Positions 52,216 through 62,038 are shown, numbered from the stretch's first letter. The stretch: 64,000 bases of DNA from JANQOZ01 sp045106555 (GCA_045106555.1 JBGCET010000054.1:44109-108108); one strand, 5' to 3'. The notes: generated by a model not told the origin, from the sequence alone. Numbers and translations are program-made.

Positions 52216-52603
52216 AGTTTGCTCTCGGACGCGCCCCGTTGGCACGTCAGTACGGTTAATTGTGCAGGCCGCGCAATGCGCCTGTGGCGTTACTTGTTGA
52301 TCAAGCAACAAGCCGGCCTGACGGGTCTGTTGTTTGCTTCCCGACGACAGTTTCAGAGCGCATCTCCAGCTGCCGGACATTGACAATAGCCGCTTTAAAA
52401 TTGGTTATTTGGCCTTACTACTTAAAGTAGTTTAGCAAACACCGCAGCAAAACCACTGTACGCCTGTCTGAAATTTGGCACAGGCTACCAGACAAACATT
52501 AGCGCGGCGTTAAATTTACGTTCCAAATCTGCATTGCAAACCGCCCCAGTTGTCGCTCAGAATGCACTGGTCTCAAGCCCTTTTTCTGGACCGGAAACCC
52601 GAT
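52216..52603. other. Divergent intergenic region with an inverted repeat
   Basis: About 390 bp separate two divergent exported-protein genes. No gene is seen. A 15-bp inverted repeat ACTACTTAAAGTAGT lies at 52417-52431 (7-bp arms around a central A), a possible operator about 200 nt upstream of the large exported protein. AT-rich stretches near 52390-52440 could hold promoters, but I cannot assign -35/-10 pairs with confidence. Confidence 0.5.
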
Positions 52604-53122
52604 ATGCTTCGACTCTCCCACGTATTGTTGCTCTGCGTTGCCATTTCAACCCTCAGCGCCACTGCGCCAGCAACGGCTCAATCTTCCCTAGAAGAGCAAA
52701 TGTCTGGCGATGAATTTCGCCGTTCTGGCTTGGAAAAACTGTCAGCGGAGGAACTCAAGTTTCTGAATCAATGGTTGAGAGACGATCAAAGACAGGGCAA
52801 CCCCCCAAACCGAAATGTCACGGCGCCATCTGCGCCTGCAGCCCCGGCGCCAGCGCCAACGCTGGCCGATCAGCGTGGCCTAAGACCGAAAGAAGCCAGC
52901 CGCAGCACTATCGAGGCGCGAATCGACGGCGAATTTACGGGTTGGTCGGGCAAAACCCGATTTAAGCTGGATAACGGCATGATCTGGCAGCAGGTAGGGT
53001 CAGGCAGCCAACGGGCGCGCTCTGACAGCCCCAAAGTGACTATCGAACCAAAATCCCTTGGGTCCTGGAAGCTGTATGTTGAAGGTGTGGGCCGATCGGT
53101 GAAGGTTAAGCGCATTAAGTAG
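52604..53122 (+). CDS. Small exported protein of unknown function
   Basis: The 172-residue protein starts MLRLSHVLLLCVAISTLSA with a Sec signal cleaved near PATAQ. It then has a helical segment (RSGLEKLSAEELKFLNQWLRDD), a Pro/Ala-rich linker, and a C-terminal small beta domain (IEARIDGEFTGWSGKTRFKL, LDNGMIWQQVGSG, GSWKLYVEGVGRSVKVKRI). The architecture recurs in proteobacterial exported proteins of unknown role. The start at 52604 is chosen over 52550 for its signal peptide. No partner is evident. Confidence 0.75.
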   Translation: MLRLSHVLLLCVAISTLSATAPATAQSSLEEQMSGDEFRRSGLEKLSAEELKFLNQWLRDDQRQGNPPNRNVTAPSAPAAPAPAPTLADQRGLRPKEASRSTIEARIDGEFTGWSGKTRFKLDNGMIWQQVGSGSQRARSDSPKVTIEPKSLGSWKLYVEGVGRSVKVKRIK

Positions 53123-53168
53123 CGGTGGAAACAATCAGACGCTCCCGGGGCTGACCAACGGTTGGTGG

Positions 53169-54476
53169 CTATCGGCCCAAAGCAACAATCCGGGGCGTCA
53201 GGCGACCTAACAAAAGGCCACGAGCCACAAAAAACGCCATAAACGCCGCCCACAGGCCGTGATTACCCCAACTCTGTAGCAGCCACCAGGCCGGCAGAAA
53301 TACCACGAAGGTGGATACCAGCATCGTGTTGCGCATGTCGCGGCCGCGGGTAGCACCGATGAAGATGCCATCAAGCCAGAAACTCCACACCGACAGCAGC
53401 GGCGACAGCACCATCCACGGCAGGAATTCTGATGTCGCTTGCCGGACCTCAGGGATGTCAGTCATCAAGCCCACAATGGCACTCCCGCCAATTAGGTAAA
53501 TGACCGCCATCGCCCCCGCAAACCACAATGACCACCAGCCGCTGATTCGAATGGCCACAGCGATATGGGTTTTGTTGGCAGCGCCAATGGCACGCCCCAC
53601 CAACGCCTCTGCTGCGTGGGCAAAGCCGTCCAGCCCATAGGCCATGAAGCTTTGCAAGTTCAGCAAGATGGCGTTGGCCGCCAGGATGACCTCACCCTGA
53701 CTGGCTCCCTGTCGGGTAAAGAACGCAAAGGTCACAATCAGACACAGCGTGCGCAGCATGATGTCTCGATTGACTCGCAGCAGAGCCAACAGATCTGCCG
53801 AGCGAAATATATCGGCGCGATGGCGAATGGCCCTGAGTAACGCCCCTTTGCGCATCACCAGCGTCAGGCCCAGTAACACGGCCAGGTATTCCCCAATCAC
53901 CGACGCCCAGGCCACCCCTGCCACGCCCCAATCCAGCACCACAACAAACAACACATCCAGCGCAATGTTCACCACGTTCGCCGTCAACATCACCAGCAGG
54001 GGCGACCGGGCGTCCTGGCAGCCAAGAAACCAGCCCACTAGCGCATAAGTTAACAGCGTGGCTGGAGCGGCCCAGATGCGAATGGCGAAATACACTCTGG
54101 ACTCGGACTCCACATCGGGCGGCGGCGCAATCCACCCCAGCGCTAACCCCAGAACCCCTTTCTGCACCAAAATAACCAGCAGTGCCAGGGATAGGCCGAG
54201 CGCTAGCGCCTGGGCCAGCAGCACCGCCACTCGACGCTGGTCTCCACTGCCATAGGCCTGGGCCACAAAGCCTGTGGTGCCCATGCGCAAAAAACCAAAA
54301 CCCCAGAACAAGAAACTGAAAATCAACGCACCCACCGCCACTGCGCCCAAGTGGTGGGGCTCAGGTAAATGACCCACGACGGCCGTATCCACCATTCCCA
54401 GCAGCGGGATCGACAGATTGGAGGCGATCATGGGTAACGCCAGGTTCAACACATTACGGTGGCTGGGCGCGGCCAT
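53169..54476 (-). CDS. dinF: MATE-family efflux transporter (DinF-like)
   Basis: The 435-residue integral membrane protein has about 12 predicted helices and the MATE signatures NLALPMIASNLSIPLLGMVDTAVVGHL and, in the second half, GLDGFAHAAEALVGRAIG. DinF-type members export organic compounds or drugs with Na+ or H+ antiport. ATG 54476 is chosen because CAGGGG lies about 5 nt upstream; a GTG two codons earlier is possible. It follows hrpA by 34 nt on the same strand. Confidence 0.92.
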   Translation of the reverse strand: MAAPSHRNVLNLALPMIASNLSIPLLGMVDTAVVGHLPEPHHLGAVAVGALIFSFLFWGFGFLRMGTTGFVAQAYGSGDQRRVAVLLAQALALGLSLALLVILVQKGVLGLALGWIAPPPDVESESRVYFAIRIWAAPATLLTYALVGWFLGCQDARSPLLVMLTANVVNIALDVLFVVVLDWGVAGVAWASVIGEYLAVLLGLTLVMRKGALLRAIRHRADIFRSADLLALLRVNRDIMLRTLCLIVTFAFFTRQGASQGEVILAANAILLNLQSFMAYGLDGFAHAAEALVGRAIGAANKTHIAVAIRISGWWSLWFAGAMAVIYLIGGSAIVGLMTDIPEVRQATSEFLPWMVLSPLLSVWSFWLDGIFIGATRGRDMRNTMLVSTFVVFLPAWWLLQSWGNHGLWAAFMAFFVARGLLLGRLTPRIVALGR

Positions 54477-54510
54477 GCTCACCCCTGGTTCATCCCTGGC
54501 ATATTCTTGG

Positions 54511-57500
54511 TCACACCTGGTTCCAAGCGGTTTTTAAGCGTTTTGCAGACACCGGCTGAGCCGTTTTCAGCGGCTGAGAAAACAAGGATATTCGATACTC
54601 TTCCAGCAACCAATGAAAGGCATCCAAAGCCGCCGGGTAGCTGTCGTCCGCATGGCAGCGGTTAATGTAGTCGCGCCAGAAACCCGCAATTTGAGCCGCG
54701 TGTTTGCGATCTTTCATCGGGTCTTTCAGCAAACGCTCAATGCGCAGCTGCACCCCATTAAGATAGCGTGGATAGTGGCGAAGACATTCAGGACTGACCT
54801 CGGTCAGGAAGCCGGGGTAGATCAGGTATTCCAATTGCTCGGTGATGTCGGCAACAGCGCTGGGCGCAATTTTCTCCAGCTCATCGTTAAGCTGCTGGCG
54901 AATGTCATGAAACCGCTGCAAGGTATCGCGCATCAAGGCGGACAATTGGTTGCCCGCGTCAACCACTCGTGCCCGGCTTTCCGACACAAGTCGATCGAAA
55001 TCGATTTCCGAGCGCGGAGGTTGATCTGCGTCATCCACCAGGGTCATGGAGACGGCAAACACCATGTCCCGCTCGAGCTCTTTCGCTGACCCGATGTTGG
55101 CATATCGCAGGTAGTCCTCCGGACTTAACCCCAGGTGACGGGACAAATACTTGAATTTATCATTGAGGGTAAGCGTCAGCAGCCTGCGCAACCCGAACCG
55201 GTGATGGTCTGTCGCCTCTTGCGCGCCGTCGAAAACTCTCACACCTACGCTGGTGTTCTGGTCCACCAGCGCCGGAAATGCGGTGATGTTACCCGGCAGT
55301 TCCGTGGTGAGTGGCAGAGCTCCAAAATCCCATCGTTTGGCGCCGTCATGGCGCAACTGCTGATCGCTTAAGCGCAGAAACTTCTCTCGACCTCGAGTTT
55401 CCCATCGGTCTTTAATGGCCAGAAGGTCTCGGCCTTCCTGAACCACACGCTCGCCATCCATCAGGCGTACGTTCATGATCAGCCATTGGTCGAGCGCCGC
55501 CTGATCAAACTGATCTGCTGACAGTCGATAACCGGTTGCACGGGTTAAGAAGTGAGCGAGCGCATCCGTCAATGCCCCTTCTCGAGACTTTGCTTCAATA
55601 CAGCCTACAAACTGACGGGCGTAGTCTGGCGCAGGCACAACGTGTCGGCGGTGGACTTTGGGCAGGCTCTTGATCAGCGCCACCACTTTTTCCAGCAGAT
55701 AGCCGGGCACCAGCCACTGCAGGGCATCGGGTTTCGGCAGATTGACCAGGGCGAGCGGCAACAACAAGGTGACGCCATCATTCACTGCGCCAGGCTCAAA
55801 ATGATATTCCAAATCAAACTGGGCGCCGCTCAACGTAAGTTGATTGGGCCACTGGCTGATGTCCGGCGTACTGTCGCAGGTCAACACGTCAGTCTCGGTC
55901 AGCTGAAGCAAGTTGGGAGACTTCTCCTCAGCGTCCTTTCGCCAGGCCTCAAAGGCTTTGGTTGTGTAAATAGCTTCGGGTACTCGGGTGCCAAACTCAG
56001 TTGCCAGCGCCTCATCGGTTACCCGTAGATCACGTCGACGCATGCGTTGCTCAATGGCGTCAACGTGGGCAAGCAGGCGCTGGTTGTGATGGGCAAATGC
56101 CGCGTGGGTTTTTAGCGCCCCACGGGCCAATGCCTCCAGCAGAAAAATGTGATGGGCCTGGGCTTCATCATGGGGGCCAAAATGCACCCGGCGTTTTCCT
56201 ACCAAGATCAATCCATACAGGCTCACTTGTTCAAAACCCAGTACCCGACCTTGACGGGCCGACCAGTAGGGGTCGAAATACCTTCGACTCACCAAATGAC
56301 CGGCCGCCTGCTCAACCCAGGCGGGCTCAACCCCGGCATTGAGCCGAGCATAAAGGCGAGTGGTTTCCACCAGGAATGCGCTCACCATCCAGCGCGGCCC
56401 ACGCTTGAACAAGCCGGAGCCAGGGAAGATGTCGTAGCGCCGATCCCGCGCCCCAAGATAGCCCTTCTCATCTTTTACGCCCACATGCCCCAAGAACGCA
56501 CTCACCAGCGCTCGATGGATGGGTTCACCCGGTCGTGTTTTTGTCTTGGGTTTTCCGGTTTCGTCTGCCTCAACGACCCAGCCACAGGGCCCGGGCTGTT
56601 TGCTTTTGGCAACGTCCGCCAGCTGACGTGTCAGGTCATGCCACTCACGCAGGCGCAGGTAGCTTAAGAAATGCTCTTTGGCCCAGTTGCGCTGTTTGCG
56701 CTGGGTTCGATCGGCGCGCACATCCAGCCAATCATTCCATAGCCTCAGTACGCCGGCGAAATCGGATTCCGGGTCTTGCCAGCGTGCCTGCTGCTGATCG
56801 GCAGCCTGCTGCGCGTCCAGCGGCCGCTCTCTCGGATCGGGCAACGATAGAAATGCCGCCAACACGATGGCCTCGTCCATACAGCCTTGCTTCTGACCGG
56901 CCAACACCAGGGCGGCGAGGCGCACATCCAGCGGCCAGCGACCCATCTTGCGCCCAAGGGCGGTGAGCTGTTGGCGATCGTTGATCGCGTTGAGCTCTTT
57001 CAGCAGATGATAGCCGTCACGAATAAACGCTGAAGATGGCGGATCCAGGAACGGGTATTGATCAACCTTGCCCAGCCTGAGAATTTCCATCTGCAAGATA
57101 ACCGCCGCAAGATTGGTGCGCAGTATCTCGGGCTGGGTGTACCGATCCCGGGTGTCAAAATCGTCCTGGGAATACAGCCGAACGCAAACGCCTGGGCCTA
57201 GCCTGCCGCAGCGCCCGGCGCGTTGATTGGCACTGGCCTGGGAGATAGGCTCAATGGGTAATCGCTGCACCTTGCTACGCTGGCTGTAGCGGGAAATTCG
57301 GGCGACCCCTGAGTCCACCACAAACTTGATCCGCGGCACGGTTAACGAGGTTTCAGCAACGTTGGTGCTGAGCACGATGCGCCGGGACGGGCCGGGTTTG
57401 AAAATCCGCTGTTGTTCGGCCCGGGAAAGTCGGGCGTAAAGCGGAAGAATTTCCGTGGCCTTCAGCTGGGCTTTGCCTAACGCGTCGGCCGCTTCTCGAA

Positions 57501-58227
57501 TGTCCCGCTCTCCAGACAGAAACACCAGCACATCGCCTCGACCATCAACGCGGCTTAGGTCGTTCACCGCTTCCACAATGCCGGTGCTCAGGTCGCGGGT
57601 TTCTCCGTTGTCGTCCATCAACGGCTGATAGCGCATTTCAACCGGATAGGTGCGCCCGGAGACCTCGATGACTGGCGCATTGTTAAAGTGCGCAGAGAAC
57701 CGGGCGGTGTCGATGGTGGCTGAGGTAATGATGATCCGCAGATCGGGGCGCCGAGGCAAAAGGCGTTTCAAATACCCCAGCAGGAAATCAATGTTGAGCG
57801 AACGCTCATGGGCTTCATCAATAATGAGCGTGTCGTAGGCCTTAAGACTGCGGTCGCGCTCAGTCTCGCTGAGCAAGATGCCGTCGGTCATCACCTTGAT
57901 CAGACTGTCTTTACTCACCCGCTGATCAAACCGCACCTGATAACCAACCGCGCCACCGACGGGAACCGCCAGCTCCTCGGCCAGTCGACTGGCAATGCTG
58001 CGGGCAGCAATGCGTCGCGGCTGGGTGCAACCAATCCAACCCGCCTTTCCACGACCCGCCAACAGGCAGGCTTTGGGAAGCTGGGTAGTTTTGCCTGAGC
58101 CGGTTTCTCCTGCCACCACCAACACCTGATGGGTTTTCAGATGCGCACAGATCTCCTCAATATGGGCACTGATGGGCAGATCAGGATCGAAGCTGATATT
58201 CAGCGGGATGGCGGCTGGCTCGGGCAT
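54511..58227 (-). CDS. hrpA: ATP-dependent RNA helicase HrpA
   Basis: HrpA is a large DEAH-box helicase; in E. coli it acts in mRNA processing and rescue of stalled ribosomes. Walker A is GETGSGKT at 40-47, DEAH begins at 137, SATID and LSTNVAETSLTVPRIKFVVDSG are motifs III and V, and QRAGRCGR is motif VI. HA2 and OB-like domains and the HrpA-specific C-terminal DUF3418 region follow. At 1238 residues it is slightly shorter than the E. coli protein (1300). It is transcribed divergently from dps. Confidence 0.97.
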   Translation of the reverse strand: MPEPAAIPLNISFDPDLPISAHIEEICAHLKTHQVLVVAGETGSGKTTQLPKACLLAGRGKAGWIGCTQPRRIAARSIASRLAEELAVPVGGAVGYQVRFDQRVSKDSLIKVMTDGILLSETERDRSLKAYDTLIIDEAHERSLNIDFLLGYLKRLLPRRPDLRIIITSATIDTARFSAHFNNAPVIEVSGRTYPVEMRYQPLMDDNGETRDLSTGIVEAVNDLSRVDGRGDVLVFLSGERDIREAADALGKAQLKATEILPLYARLSRAEQQRIFKPGPSRRIVLSTNVAETSLTVPRIKFVVDSGVARISRYSQRSKVQRLPIEPISQASANQRAGRCGRLGPGVCVRLYSQDDFDTRDRYTQPEILRTNLAAVILQMEILRLGKVDQYPFLDPPSSAFIRDGYHLLKELNAINDRQQLTALGRKMGRWPLDVRLAALVLAGQKQGCMDEAIVLAAFLSLPDPRERPLDAQQAADQQQARWQDPESDFAGVLRLWNDWLDVRADRTQRKQRNWAKEHFLSYLRLREWHDLTRQLADVAKSKQPGPCGWVVEADETGKPKTKTRPGEPIHRALVSAFLGHVGVKDEKGYLGARDRRYDIFPGSGLFKRGPRWMVSAFLVETTRLYARLNAGVEPAWVEQAAGHLVSRRYFDPYWSARQGRVLGFEQVSLYGLILVGKRRVHFGPHDEAQAHHIFLLEALARGALKTHAAFAHHNQRLLAHVDAIEQRMRRRDLRVTDEALATEFGTRVPEAIYTTKAFEAWRKDAEEKSPNLLQLTETDVLTCDSTPDISQWPNQLTLSGAQFDLEYHFEPGAVNDGVTLLLPLALVNLPKPDALQWLVPGYLLEKVVALIKSLPKVHRRHVVPAPDYARQFVGCIEAKSREGALTDALAHFLTRATGYRLSADQFDQAALDQWLIMNVRLMDGERVVQEGRDLLAIKDRWETRGREKFLRLSDQQLRHDGAKRWDFGALPLTTELPGNITAFPALVDQNTSVGVRVFDGAQEATDHHRFGLRRLLTLTLNDKFKYLSRHLGLSPEDYLRYANIGSAKELERDMVFAVSMTLVDDADQPPRSEIDFDRLVSESRARVVDAGNQLSALMRDTLQRFHDIRQQLNDELEKIAPSAVADITEQLEYLIYPGFLTEVSPECLRHYPRYLNGVQLRIERLLKDPMKDRKHAAQIAGFWRDYINRCHADDSYPAALDAFHWLLEEYRISLFSQPLKTAQPVSAKRLKTAWNQV

Positions 58228-58322
58228 TAATAGCTTATTTCAATCAACAATATGATTTTAATCAATTTGAACAACTAACTATGGCTGCGTAGACTTAACG
58301 CATCACTTAAGGAGAACCGACC

Positions 58323-58790
58323 ATGAACATCAACACCGGTATTAAAGAAGGCGACCGCGAACAGATAGCTGCTGGCCTTTCCAAGCTTCTGGCCGACAGC
58401 TACACATTATATCTGAAGACCCACAACTTCCATTGGAATGTTACCGGCCCGATGTTTGCCACGCTGCACACGCTGTTTGAGACCCACTACACGGAACTTG
58501 CTACCGCAGTAGACGAAATTGCTGAACGTATTCGCGCCTTAGGCGTCGCGGCGCCAGGGTCTTATAAGCAGTTTGCCGCCCTGTCGTCCATTGATGAAGA
58601 AACTGGCGTTCCGACCGCTGAAGACATGATCCGTCAACTGGTGGATGGACAGGAAACGGTGGTGCGCACAGCCCGTAGCGTGTTCCAAACGGTGGATGGT
58701 ACTGGCGATGAGCCGACGGCTGATCTTCTGACCCAGCGCATGCATATCCACGAGAAAAACGCCTGGATGCTACGCAGCCTGCTGGCTTGA
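58323..58790 (+). CDS. dps: Dps-family DNA-binding/ferritin-like protein
   Basis: Dps proteins form 12-subunit cages that oxidise and store iron with peroxide and protect DNA in starvation. The 155-residue four-helix protein carries the inter-subunit ferroxidase ligands H37 (in THNFHWNVTG), H49, D64 and E68 (in DEIAERIRALG), all present. AAGGAGA (58309-58315) is a strong ribosome site. A possible promoter is TTGAAC, 17 bp, TAGACT just upstream. The N-terminus lacks the long Lys-rich DNA-binding tail of E. coli Dps, so DNA binding is uncertain. Confidence 0.95.
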   Translation: MNINTGIKEGDREQIAAGLSKLLADSYTLYLKTHNFHWNVTGPMFATLHTLFETHYTELATAVDEIAERIRALGVAAPGSYKQFAALSSIDEETGVPTAEDMIRQLVDGQETVVRTARSVFQTVDGTGDEPTADLLTQRMHIHEKNAWMLRSLLA

Positions 58791-58802
58791 CCCGACTGGC
58801 GG

Positions 58803-58818
58803 CCCGCCCCACGGCGGG
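58803..58818 (+). terminator. GC-rich hairpin after dps
   Basis: CCCGCC-CCAC-GGCGGG, a 6-bp all-GC stem with a 4-nt loop, lies 12 nt after the dps stop. It has no T run, so it is only a possible terminator. Confidence 0.3.
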
Positions 58819-58833
58819 TCGTCACACACTGTT

Positions 58834-58873
58834 GATTGACACGCGCCGAGGGTGGATTGACAATTCGCGCCGA
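58834..58873 (+). promoter_or_regulatory. Promoter with a direct repeat before adenosine deaminase
   Basis: TTGACA (58836-58841), a 17-bp spacer and GACAAT (58859-58864) form a good sigma-70 promoter whose start site would fall at about 58871-58873, on the ATG itself. GATTGACACGCGCCGA (58834-58849) is repeated at 58855-58873 with a 3-nt insertion (ATT), and the second copy covers the -10 and start codon. The mRNA may be leaderless; no ribosome site is visible. Confidence 0.5.
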
Positions 58874-59865
58874 TGATCAACCCAAACTTGCCTCTTACCG
58901 ACCTGCACCGCCATTTAGACGGCAACGTGCGACTCACCACCTTATTGGACTTAGCGGAAAAGCACACAATCCCTCTGCCCGCCGATACGCCAGAGACCCT
59001 GCGGCCTTTTGTTCAGATCGATCACAGCGCACCTGGCCTGCTGGCATTTTTGGAGCGGTTCGAATACCTCACCAAAATTCTGGTGGATCTGGACGCCTGC
59101 CGGCGCATCGGTTACGAGAACGTGCTCGACCTGGGCGTTCACGGTATCGACTACGCCGAGCTACGATTCAGCCCGTGGTTCATGGCAGAAACGCACAACC
59201 TGGACCCAGCCAGCGTGGTCGCTGCTGTCGCTGACGGCGTTCAGCAGGGCCGGGAAGAAACCGGCATCACCTGCAACCTGATAGGCATTCTCAGCCGCAC
59301 CTATGGGCCTGAGGTTTGCGAACAGGAGCTGGATGCGTTGCTGAGCGCAAGAGAAGCGCTTGTTGCCATCGACCTGGCCGGTGATGAAGCCGGGTTTCCT
59401 GCAAAGTTATTTACCCAACACTTCCATCGAGTAAGAGATGCAGGTCTGGACGTAACTATTCATGCCGGGGAGGCCGACGGCCCGGAGAGCGTTTGGTCAG
59501 CGCTTAACGATTTGGGCGCATCGCGCATTGGGCACGGCTTTCGCTGCCTGGAAGATCCGCGCCTTGTGGAACATCTCGTGGAGCACCAGACTCCGCTGGA
59601 GGTATGTATTACCTCCAACCTGCACATTAGCGCAGTGGCCGATTACCCTTCCCATCCCGTGGGTCAAATGATGGCAGCTGGGCTTAACGTGACGATCAAT
59701 ACCGACGACCCGTCCATCAGCGGTATCGACCTGCCTCACGAATATGAGACCGCGGCCCCCGCTGCTGGCCTTAGCGTGGAGCAAATTCACCAGGCCCAGC
59801 GCAATGGACTGCGCAGCGCGTTTTTGAGCGATGAAGAAAAAGCCGCGCTTGGCGCAAGCGCCTAA
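58873..59865 (+). CDS. add: Adenosine deaminase
   Basis: This purine salvage enzyme converts adenosine to inosine. The 330-residue TIM-barrel protein has the zinc ligands in TDLHRHLDGN (H12, H14), the catalytic HAGEADG, RIGHGFRCLED and the zinc aspartates in INTDDPSISG. The ATG at 58873 gives the standard family start, although no Shine-Dalgarno is present; it may be translated from a leaderless transcript. The gene is convergent with a PucR-like regulator 39 bp away. Confidence 0.95.
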   Translation: MINPNLPLTDLHRHLDGNVRLTTLLDLAEKHTIPLPADTPETLRPFVQIDHSAPGLLAFLERFEYLTKILVDLDACRRIGYENVLDLGVHGIDYAELRFSPWFMAETHNLDPASVVAAVADGVQQGREETGITCNLIGILSRTYGPEVCEQELDALLSAREALVAIDLAGDEAGFPAKLFTQHFHRVRDAGLDVTIHAGEADGPESVWSALNDLGASRIGHGFRCLEDPRLVEHLVEHQTPLEVCITSNLHISAVADYPSHPVGQMMAAGLNVTINTDDPSISGIDLPHEYETAAPAAGLSVEQIHQAQRNGLRSAFLSDEEKAALGASA

Positions 59866-59903
59866 TTATCATTGCTTGCTGCGCTCTGGCGTTGTCCTTA
59901 GTT

Positions 59904-61172
59904 TCAGGAAATATCACAGGCGATTAGCAGCTCGTTCAAGTAGTGGAACGAGCGCGGCTCAAGTCCAGAAGCACTTTTCACTTTAGCCAATCGCGAGTAA
60001 ATCGTGTTGGCGTGCACCGACAAACGAGCCGCCGCCTTCAAGACGTTCATATTGGCATCCGCGTACGCCTTCAGCGTATCGCCTAACACCTGACCTGAAG
60101 CCTGGTCGACCCTGGCAAATGCCTCCACCCAATCGGGCAGAACCGGACGCAGCTCATCGCGGGCATAGTGCAGTGCCATCTCACGCAACGACAGGCTAGC
60201 AATGTGCACTACGCGCCGATCAACGCCAGCGCACTCTAAAGCGACCTTGGCCTGGCGGAATCCTGACGAAATTTTGGCTGTGTGGTGCAGGTCGTCGCTG
60301 AGTCCAACCAGCACAGAATTTCCCAGCCCAGACAGCCGCAACTTCGCCCGAGCCGACAATGATGTGTTGGGCGCTGTCCAGCCAGATAGCCGATGGACGG
60401 CGGAAATCACCGCAACAACTACGGTGTCGCGAACGTCAACCAGGCAGTGCGTATTGTCCGCCTGAAAAATCTCTTCCAATGATTTGGCTAGACGCCGTGC
60501 GCGACTGGGATTGAGCATTTCAGCAGGATCAACGGAGCGCGAAACGATCACGCAAAATGCCCGCCGTCGATCCAGAAAACCGGCGTCACCCAGCACTCTT
60601 GCGGCGCGCCCGTCGGATTCATCAAAGCCGTGCAAAACCATATCCATCAGCTGGCCACGTCGGTCACTCTCAAGCTCAGCGTTGAGCCTAATTTGGCGCA
60701 CGTATGCGTTAGTACAAACGTTGCTGATGGCGTCTGTGTATTCGATGGTGAGGTCCATCACGGCCTCCAGTGCTGGCCCGCGTAACTTTTCCTCCTGGAT
60801 GGCACTGCGAAAACTGCGAGTAAACACCCGCTGACCGCAGCGATAAGCATGCAGTACCGCTTCCAGAGGAAAGTGTTGCTCTGCCCGGCGACGCGCATTG
60901 GCCGCCACGAACGCAAAATCTCCAACCTGCCCGGTTTCAACCAGACCTACCATGGTGTCGACATGATCGGCGCAGTGAATAACCAGCTCGCCGCTGACCG
61001 ACGGATTGCGGCTGGCAGAGAACGCATCGATCTCGGCGACTACCGCCGCCACCAGATCTACTTTTAATCGTTGGCAGTCGCGTTTGAGCGCAGGTACAAG
61101 CTGCGCTGCGGCCCCCGATCGGCCAAGGCGACCCAAAACGGCGGTAAGTTGGGCAAATGAGGGCTCATTCAT
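59904..61172 (-). CDS. PucR/CdaR-like transcriptional regulator
   Basis: The 422-residue protein ends in a PucR-type helix-turn-helix (LKAYADANMNVLKAAARLSVHANTIY, in parts, about residues 370-415). The N-terminal half is helical (EAVLHAYRCGQRVFTRSFR; RsbR-like sensor), and the middle resembles a GGDEF-derived CdaR domain. Regulators of this kind sense small molecules and often control adjacent catabolic genes. It is divergent from the YCII-MAPEG pair and convergent with add, so either is a possible target. No operator is assigned. Confidence 0.85.
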   Translation of the reverse strand: MNEPSFAQLTAVLGRLGRSGAAAQLVPALKRDCQRLKVDLVAAVVAEIDAFSASRNPSVSGELVIHCADHVDTMVGLVETGQVGDFAFVAANARRRAEQHFPLEAVLHAYRCGQRVFTRSFRSAIQEEKLRGPALEAVMDLTIEYTDAISNVCTNAYVRQIRLNAELESDRRGQLMDMVLHGFDESDGRAARVLGDAGFLDRRRAFCVIVSRSVDPAEMLNPSRARRLAKSLEEIFQADNTHCLVDVRDTVVVAVISAVHRLSGWTAPNTSLSARAKLRLSGLGNSVLVGLSDDLHHTAKISSGFRQAKVALECAGVDRRVVHIASLSLREMALHYARDELRPVLPDWVEAFARVDQASGQVLGDTLKAYADANMNVLKAAARLSVHANTIYSRLAKVKSASGLEPRSFHYLNELLIACDIS

Positions 61173-61310
61173 GGCTTAATTGTAGAAACTGCCCAATCTG
61201 AGCGCAACGAAACCCGTTAATTTGCCCGATGTACCCACGCATTGGTGTTGATAGTCTCTACCTCATCCGGGAATTCCGATCCGGCATCACAACAAAAAGG
61301 AGAACCCCCA

Positions 61311-61625
61311 ATGCTTAAGTACCTGTTTGTTTATCACGGCGGCACCCATCCCGAGAACGAAACGGAAAAAGCCTCAGCGATGGATGCGTGGGGCGAGTGG
61401 TTTGGATTTCTGGGTAGCGCGGTTGTTGATGGCGGCCACCCAGTAGGTCTATCAACCACCGTCAGCGCCACCGACGTGGTTGGCAATGGCGGTACCAATC
61501 CCGTGAGCGGATACAGCATTGTTGAGGCCAGCGACCTGGACGACGCCGTTAAGAAAGCGCAAGCCTGCCCGCTAATTACGGTGCATGGTGGAACCGTGGA
61601 AGTAGCAGAAGTGGTGGATATGTAA
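61311..61625 (+). CDS. YCII-related domain protein
   Basis: The 104-residue protein starting MLKYLFVYHGGTHP is a YCII/DGPF-type ferredoxin-like domain protein: WGEWFGFLGSAVVDGGHPVG and GYSIVEASDLDDAVKKAQACPL are typical. Its role is unknown. AAGGAGA (61297-61303) precedes the ATG; the ATG at 61242 is not used because it lacks this site. It overlaps the MAPEG gene (TAATG). Confidence 0.85.
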   Translation: MLKYLFVYHGGTHPENETEKASAMDAWGEWFGFLGSAVVDGGHPVGLSTTVSATDVVGNGGTNPVSGYSIVEASDLDDAVKKAQACPLITVHGGTVEVAEVVDM

Positions 61626-62038
61626 TGGAGACTACTCTCATGGCATTACCCGTTACGGCGCTCTACGCTGCAGTTCTAGCCCTGATCATGTTGGTCTTGT
61701 CTTTTGCGACAGGCGGCTCTCGAGCAAAACACAAAATTTCGCTGGGTGACGGCGGCCACCCTGAATTACTGGCAGCCATCAGACGTCACGGCAACGCGGT
61801 GGAATACGTGCCGATGGCCGTAATCTTATTGGGCTTGCTGGAGGCAAACGGGACTGGTAACTCGTGGTTGCACGGCCTCGGCGCTGCACTTGTTGTGTCA
61901 CGCATTGCGCATCCCATAGGTTTGTCCGCCAGCCGAATGGTTCACCCGCTGCGGATTATTGGCACGGCTGGCACATCGCTGGTGACCGTTATCGCCGCCG
62001 GTTATGCGCTTTGGCAAGTAAAGTCAGTGTTGTTTTAA
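61625..62038 (+). CDS. MAPEG-family membrane protein
   Basis: The 137-residue protein has four membrane helices and the MAPEG-like RRHGNAVEYVPMAVILLGLLE and GAALVVSRIAHPIGL motifs (membrane-associated proteins in eicosanoid and glutathione metabolism). Bacterial members may be glutathione transferases or peroxidases. Its ATG overlaps the stop of the YCII gene as TAATG, so the two are translationally coupled. A hairpin 70 nt past the stop probably terminates the transcript. Confidence 0.87.
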   Translation: METTLMALPVTALYAAVLALIMLVLSFATGGSRAKHKISLGDGGHPELLAAIRRHGNAVEYVPMAVILLGLLEANGTGNSWLHGLGAALVVSRIAHPIGLSASRMVHPLRIIGTAGTSLVTVIAAGYALWQVKSVLF

